DNA from: Auricularia sp. M13 | Lineage: Eukaryota; Basidiomycota; Agaricomycetes; Auriculariales; Auriculariaceae | Reading direction: 5' to 3' | DNA: 64,000 nucleotides | NCBI GenBank assembly: GCA_037042915.1 | Contig: CM073197.1 | Span: forward strand, 2,418,001 to 2,482,000 | In this document: piece after piece, positions 60,012 through 64,000 of the stretch | Numbering within the stretch: the stretch's first letter is position 1 | Layout of the letters: each line of letters starts with the position of its first letter | The notes under the pieces: generated by a model | Told to the model about the DNA's origin: nothing | Databases searched by the model: none | What the model saw: only the letters and a program-made list of their open reading frames with translations | Program-made: the position numbers and the translations under genes

Positions 60012-61071
60012 TCAGTATCGCAGGCCTGGCGCGCCGGTGGGTGCAGAGGCTGCGCGCAGAATGGCCGCAGAGGCGGAGAGCAGGCGCGTGCGGACGGGTG
60101 ACGAGCCGGGCGACGACGGTGAATGCGGCTCCTTTATGATCGGCACGGGCATGGGCTCGACCACTCTCTTGTGCATAGGGATGACCAGGGGCGAGGGCGC
60201 AGGTCGCGCCAGGGGCGGCGAGGGCAGGCAGAGTTCCTCCGAGTCCGAAGTCGGCGTGAGGCTCGGCGTGGAGAATCCCGACGGCAAGCTAAGCGACGCT
60301 TGCTCCTCTAGCGACGGCGGCGTGAGGCAGCCGGATTGCTCGTCCTCCGACGCTGATGGCGTCGTGTCGGGCGACTTTTTACGTTTCCCGCACGGCAGCG
60401 GGAAGAGGTGGCAGTCGTCCGACTCCTCCTGGTCGTCGACGGCGCTCGGCGTCGGCAGCTCGTCCACGCGCACGAGGTCGATGGAGAGTCTGCCGCCGAG
60501 CATCGCGCAATCAGACGCGCTGGAGCTAGACCGCCGCCGCCGCCTCGCGCCCCGCGTCCACTTCTCCTCGTATTCCGTGCGCAGCGCAGCGTCGACGCTC
60601 TCGAAACACTCCGCGCAACATGCGCGCAACGGCACGACCATGACGGGCACGTCCGAGCCCGACATGCTGCGTCCGCGGGTGGCTACTCCGCGGGTGACGG
60701 CCAGCTCTGCTGTCGGGCTGGCGCACGGTTCTGAACGCTCGCGCGGGTGGAGGTGATGGTGCGTATGCGGCGATACAGGACGGACGAGGCATGATGGGGA
60801 TGGCAGCACGTCTCTGCTATGCTGGCGCGGCCGTGGAGAGCCGAAGCTGGGTAGCGGGGCGTTGAACGACACGCTCTGTGCGCTTGGGGGTTCAAACGGA
60901 CCTTGGGACCCGGATAGTCAGCTGGGCCGGCTCCTTGTCGCCAGAGGAACGCCATAGGGGGAGCGAGAAGGTCTTGGAGGATAAACGGCCCTGGTTCTTC
61001 GCGCAGGGGATGAGCACGCAGTCCGAGTCGAAGTGGACGGCTTTCATGGGCGGCGAGGACGAGGATGCCAT
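60012..61071 (-). CDS. Hypothetical Ser/Pro-rich basidiomycete protein
   Basis: Unrecognised. The first exon carries MKAVHFDSDCVLIPCAKNQG and KTFSLPLWRSSGDKEPAQLT; a 55-nt intron (GTCCGT donor to CCCAG acceptor, about 60842-60896) joins IRVP to SFGSPRPRQHSRDVLPSP in frame. One compact, probably structured block follows: PVMVVPLRACCAECFESVDA and ALRTEYEEKWTRGARRRRR, with a Cys-Cys-x2-Cys cluster. The rest is low-complexity Ser/Pro with acidic patches, ending ASAPTGAPGLRY. The start could be 61071 (MASSSSPP) or 61110. No domain can be named. The mix of a small Cys block, a basic patch and disordered arms would fit a regulator, but that is only a guess. Confidence 0.6.
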
Positions 61072-62209
61072 CGTATGATCATGCGAAGAAGAAGAGGAGC
61101 ATGGGGCCACAGAGTTCCTACTCCGCTCTGATCGACGGCAATTAGCGACCCCCCACGCGCCAAGCGCACATCACTGCCTACCCACACTAGTATTACTACC
61201 TACTGCCTCTGCACGGCCAAGCGCCAGGGCAGGCGAAGATAGCGCAGGCTACCAGCCGTCCAGAGAGCTGTCCGCGCATTGCCGTGCATAGGCCCCGGCC
61301 CTGGGCGTCCCACAGGCGTCGACCAATGAGCGGCAGTGCAATTGCCAAGTTCATCAACATGACGCGGATGCGAGAGGGTGCTGGGTGGAACACCTGTTCG
61401 CAGTTGTTGCCCGATCGTAAGAACCAGGGATGCATGCGGGGTGCATGACAGAAGCTCCTCCGTTCGCAGGGTAATGGTCCGGATCTGCGCTATGGGCCTT
61501 TGCAATGTGCCTAATGCTAGAAAGGCAGTCCTGGAGGTATTGCGATTGTACGCAGTGCTGCTGAGACCATAAAAACCGGACGGCCAACGAGCTGGTTCGC
61601 TGCCATGATCCAGACGAGTCGTACTCCGTGCCTGGCTCTACAGCGCAGTCCTCAGGTGCATTGGATGTACGATAGACGACGAGCCCGGTGCAGCCGGATT
61701 CTGTTGCACGTGCAAGAGCGTGGATCAGGAAGACAGGACCGTTGGGCGCCAAATCAAGTCGAGGAGCCTGCAGCACGGCGTGGCTCTGACCAGGAGCATC
61801 CAGGCTGGAGAAGAGGTCGTGGTAGGGTGTACTGAGGTCGAGTCCTTAGCCAGAGGAATGGCACTGTATCGTGTATGCAATTACACGGCGCAGCCCAATA
61901 TATGCACGCGACCTTCCTCGTGGGAAACGCCAGAAAGTCCCGCATTTGAGCGCATCGTCAAGAACAGCGAGCAGAGGAGCGCAGGACGCGCTTGGGTTGG
62001 GACGGTGGTGGTACGAGGACAAGAAAGATTCACAGGCGGCAGAGAACGTGCCAGAAAATGTTTAGTAATCCGCAAGTCATCCCGCCGGCGCCGACACGGA
62101 CGCGTCAAACGGCTGACGCGTCATCGCCGCGTAAGCCGCTATCTCCGACTCCGACGCGTGCACCGCGCCACGCACCAGGGTTCAACGTTCAACCGCGACT
62201 CACTGGCAG
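61072..62209. other. Intergenic, no gene recognised
   Basis: About 1.1 kb upstream of APC11. Open frames up to 230 codons occur on the plus strand (61720-62412), but the longest overlaps APC11 in another frame and shows no motif. Confidence 0.45.
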
Positions 62210-62590
62210 ATGAAGGTCACGATCAAGGCCTGGCACGCCGTCGCCGAATGGCGCTGGGACACCGGCCAGAACGCGGCCGACCAGGACGACGACGAGGACG
62301 TCTGTGGCATCTGCCGTCTGCCGTTCGAGGCGTGCTGCCCCGCGTGCAAGGTCCCCGGCGACGACTGCCCGCTCAGTACGTTCTGCCCCATCCCACACCG
62401 TGTACTGGCTGACGCGCGCCGACCAGTCTGGGGAGAATGCACGCACGTATTCCACATGCATTGTCTGCTCAAGTGGATCTCGACACCCGCGTCCAAATCG
62501 CAATGCCCGATGGACCGCAGGACTTGGAGTAAGCTGGTCACCCGTGACCGTGGCCGAACCGCAGCTGACGCGACGCCAAAGACACTGTGA
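62210..62590 (+). CDS. APC11: Anaphase-promoting complex subunit 11 (RING-H2)
   Basis: Catalytic RING subunit of the APC/C ubiquitin ligase; with Apc2 it recruits the E2. Start MKVTIKAWHAVAEWRWDTGQ, the family's invariant opening. RING-H2 ligands follow in order: DVCGICRLPFEACCPACKVP, GDDCPL, an intron (about 62378-62431), then WGECTHVFHMHCLLKWIST and KSQCPMDRRTW. The intron splits a codon and restores the usual Cys-Pro-Leu-(Ile)-Trp-Gly-Glu-Cys text. A second possible 36-nt intron after RRTW would give the end TDATPKTL; without it the tail is longer but still in frame. Mature length is about 95-110 residues. Confidence 0.93.
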   Translation: MKVTIKAWHAVAEWRWDTGQNAADQDDDEDVCGICRLPFEACCPACKVPGDDCPLSTFCPIPHRVLADARRPVWGECTHVFHMHCLLKWISTPASKSQCPMDRRTWSKLVTRDRGRTAADATPKTL

Positions 62591-63038
62591 ATGCAGAACG
62601 AAAAGTCGTGCCGACACCAACGTCGTAGCACCACCACCATACGCTTTGAAGCTGCTTTGCAACCCTGTATTTCTATAATATCCTTACAACGCGCGCGCAC
62701 ACCGTCCACGAGAGCACATACAAAGCGGCACGATCATCATGAAGTCACACAAAGAAATAACAACGATTTGGAGTCCCAATGTCCTCCCTGATTGCAAGTT
62801 AACGAACAGCACAAAAGAAAAAAAGAAAACGGTAAGGACTCGGGCAGGCAAGCGGCAGGGCAGACGTCGGAGATGTGCAGCAGAGCGAGAGCCGGTTCGT
62901 AATGATACACAGAGCGATAATAAGGGATTCGAGATCGAGATCGAGAGGGGGGCCGCCAGCCAGTCGCCAGTCACTGGTCAGTAAAACAGTCAAAAACTCC
63001 AAGTGATATCGTCCTTGACACAATCGCGCGTCGTCCAA
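62591..63038. other. Convergent intergenic region, no gene
   Basis: 448 nt between the 3' ends of APC11 and the PSP1-domain gene. Purine-rich (AAAAGAAAAAAAGAAAAC near 62813-62830); nothing else recognised. Confidence 0.5.
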
Positions 63039-64000
63039 TCATTCTGCCGCCGGCGCTTGCAGCGACGACATCCAGATGCGCGTTTTGTACAGTCTGGTGG
63101 AAACGCAAGCTTAGACGTCGCCGTACTTTTTGTTGGGTGGAAAAGAAAAGGCGAACGCACCTGAACAACTCTCGTACGAGCTCGCGGAAGTCGATTCTCT
63201 TCTCCGCGACAAAGTAGAACGTCAGCTTGCGCCGGTCCCTGAAGAGGCGTGTCACGAGAGCAGGCCATTGCGCTGACATAGACAGCGGGCGCACCATTGA
63301 TATTCGGCATCCACGACTTCCATGGGCAGCTTCTTCTGTTTGACTTTCGTCTGGCAGAGCTGCAGCGCCTTCATTTCATCGTTCATTTTCGCTACGAGCG
63401 TCCTGTTATACGTCGCATCGTCAGGAAAAGTGCGCCACGAGAAAAGGTGTGAGAAGAGAACGCACTGGGTATCCTGCGGCTGCGCCTTGCCATAGATCCT
63501 CTTCGGGTTGTACTCGCGTTTCGAGGACTGCACCGGCCCGCCAGGGCTGACCGGCTCGCCGCTCGAGCCCGCCGCCTGGAGCTGCAGCGCCTCGATGTCG
63601 GCGGGCGTGATGCTGTCGTTGACGACCTTCCCAAGATCCTTCCCGCGGTCGGCCTCGACAATGACGAGGTCGCCCACGCGCACGTCGAGTGCCGGGTCGA
63701 CGCAGTAGAACAGATCCGTGCGGCCCGCCTTGAACTCGACGATATAGAGCGGCACGTTCGACGGCACGGCGTGCAGCGGGACGCCGCGCCCGAGCTCGGT
63801 GAGCGGCGGCTCGAAGCGCTGCTGCTGTGGTTGTTGTTGTGCCTGCTGCGGCTGCGGCGACTGGAGCGGGTGCGGGTGCTGCACGGGCGTGTCCTGCTGC
63901 TGCCGCAGATCGTGCCGCGCGGGGCTCGTGCCCGGGCTGCGCGACATGTCGCGCCGCTCGACGGACGCCAGGCGCCCGGAGCCCGACGCGGCGCGCGTGA
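63039..64000 (-). CDS. PSP1 C-terminal domain protein (partial, N-terminus outside window)
   Basis: Contains the PSP1 C-terminal domain: VPLYIVEFKAGRTDLFYCVD, GDLVIVEADRGKDLGKVVND, KRIYGKAQPQDTQ, an intron, TLVAKMNDEMKALQLCQTKV and KQKKLPMEVVDAEYQW, an intron, DRRKLTFYFVAEKRIDFREL and VRELF, an intron, then YKTRIWMSSLQAPAAE with a stop at 63039. Yeast Psp1 is a suppressor of DNA polymerase mutants whose role is unclear. The region before VPLYIVEF is Gln/Pro-rich. The frame is open to the window edge at 64000, so the true start lies outside; an internal Met (63947) is unlikely to be the start. Confidence 0.88.

Noticed and set aside
61720-62412. 230-codon plus-strand frame overlapping APC11
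   Set aside because: Overlaps the invariant APC11 start in another frame and shows only low-complexity Arg-rich text.

Overview
This window reads as nuclear DNA of a basidiomycete, most likely a saprotrophic or wood-decaying Agaricomycete. It is GC-rich, the genes are dense and broken by many short introns (about 45-70 nt), and the families are fungal: GPI-anchored chitin deacetylases, a GH3 beta-glucosidase with an N-terminal CBM1, an allantoate-permease-type transporter, a Bni4-like protein and a Dbf2-type kinase. All gene models were built by eye from six-frame translation, so exon edges are approximate unless a motif crosses them.

Layout. 0.3-8.1 kb (all minus): a carotenoid oxygenase-like gene, two tandem chitin deacetylase genes and a SET/NAP-type histone chaperone. 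8.4-14 kb: the GH3 gene, with a 5'-truncated LINE inserted in its upstream region, flanked by a 15-bp target-site duplication and carrying a 31-nt poly(A). 14.3-19.1 kb: a PH-domain oxysterol-binding protein, a poorly resolved gene and octanoyltransferase (LIP2). 20.05-20.92 kb: an intronless secreted repeat protein with nine tandem units separated by Lys-Lys-Arg sites, a probable precursor of many near-identical 24-residue peptides. 21.6-31.5 kb (plus): a WDR5/Swd3-type WD40 protein, an Itc1/ACF1-like ISWI partner and the ATG4 protease. 32-37 kb: a GPALPP-motif protein, a large inverted repeat capped by hairpins, a small secreted DUF5648-like protein and an F-box protein.

37.6-51.8 kb is an accessory-looking island bounded by an inverted duplication. 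FMO1 plus a decayed NAT9 fragment lie at the left (minus), and intact NAT9 plus FMO2 at the right (plus). Between them are an MFS permease, a GET2-like membrane protein, an intron-containing tRNA-Met(CAT) and an ATO/GPR1 acetate transporter. 52-64 kb returns to cell-cycle and housekeeping genes: a Dbf2/Sid2 kinase and Spc25 sharing a 95-bp divergent promoter, a Bni4-like protein, an unknown Ser/Pro-rich protein, APC11, and a PSP1-domain protein cut by the window edge.

The strongest candidate for a previously undescribed system is the KEX2-type repeat precursor at 20.05-20.92 kb. Next are the inverted repeat with sequence-divergent but structure-conserved hairpins (33.3-34.25 kb), the FMO/NAT9 inverted duplication and the LINE insertion upstream of the GH3 gene.
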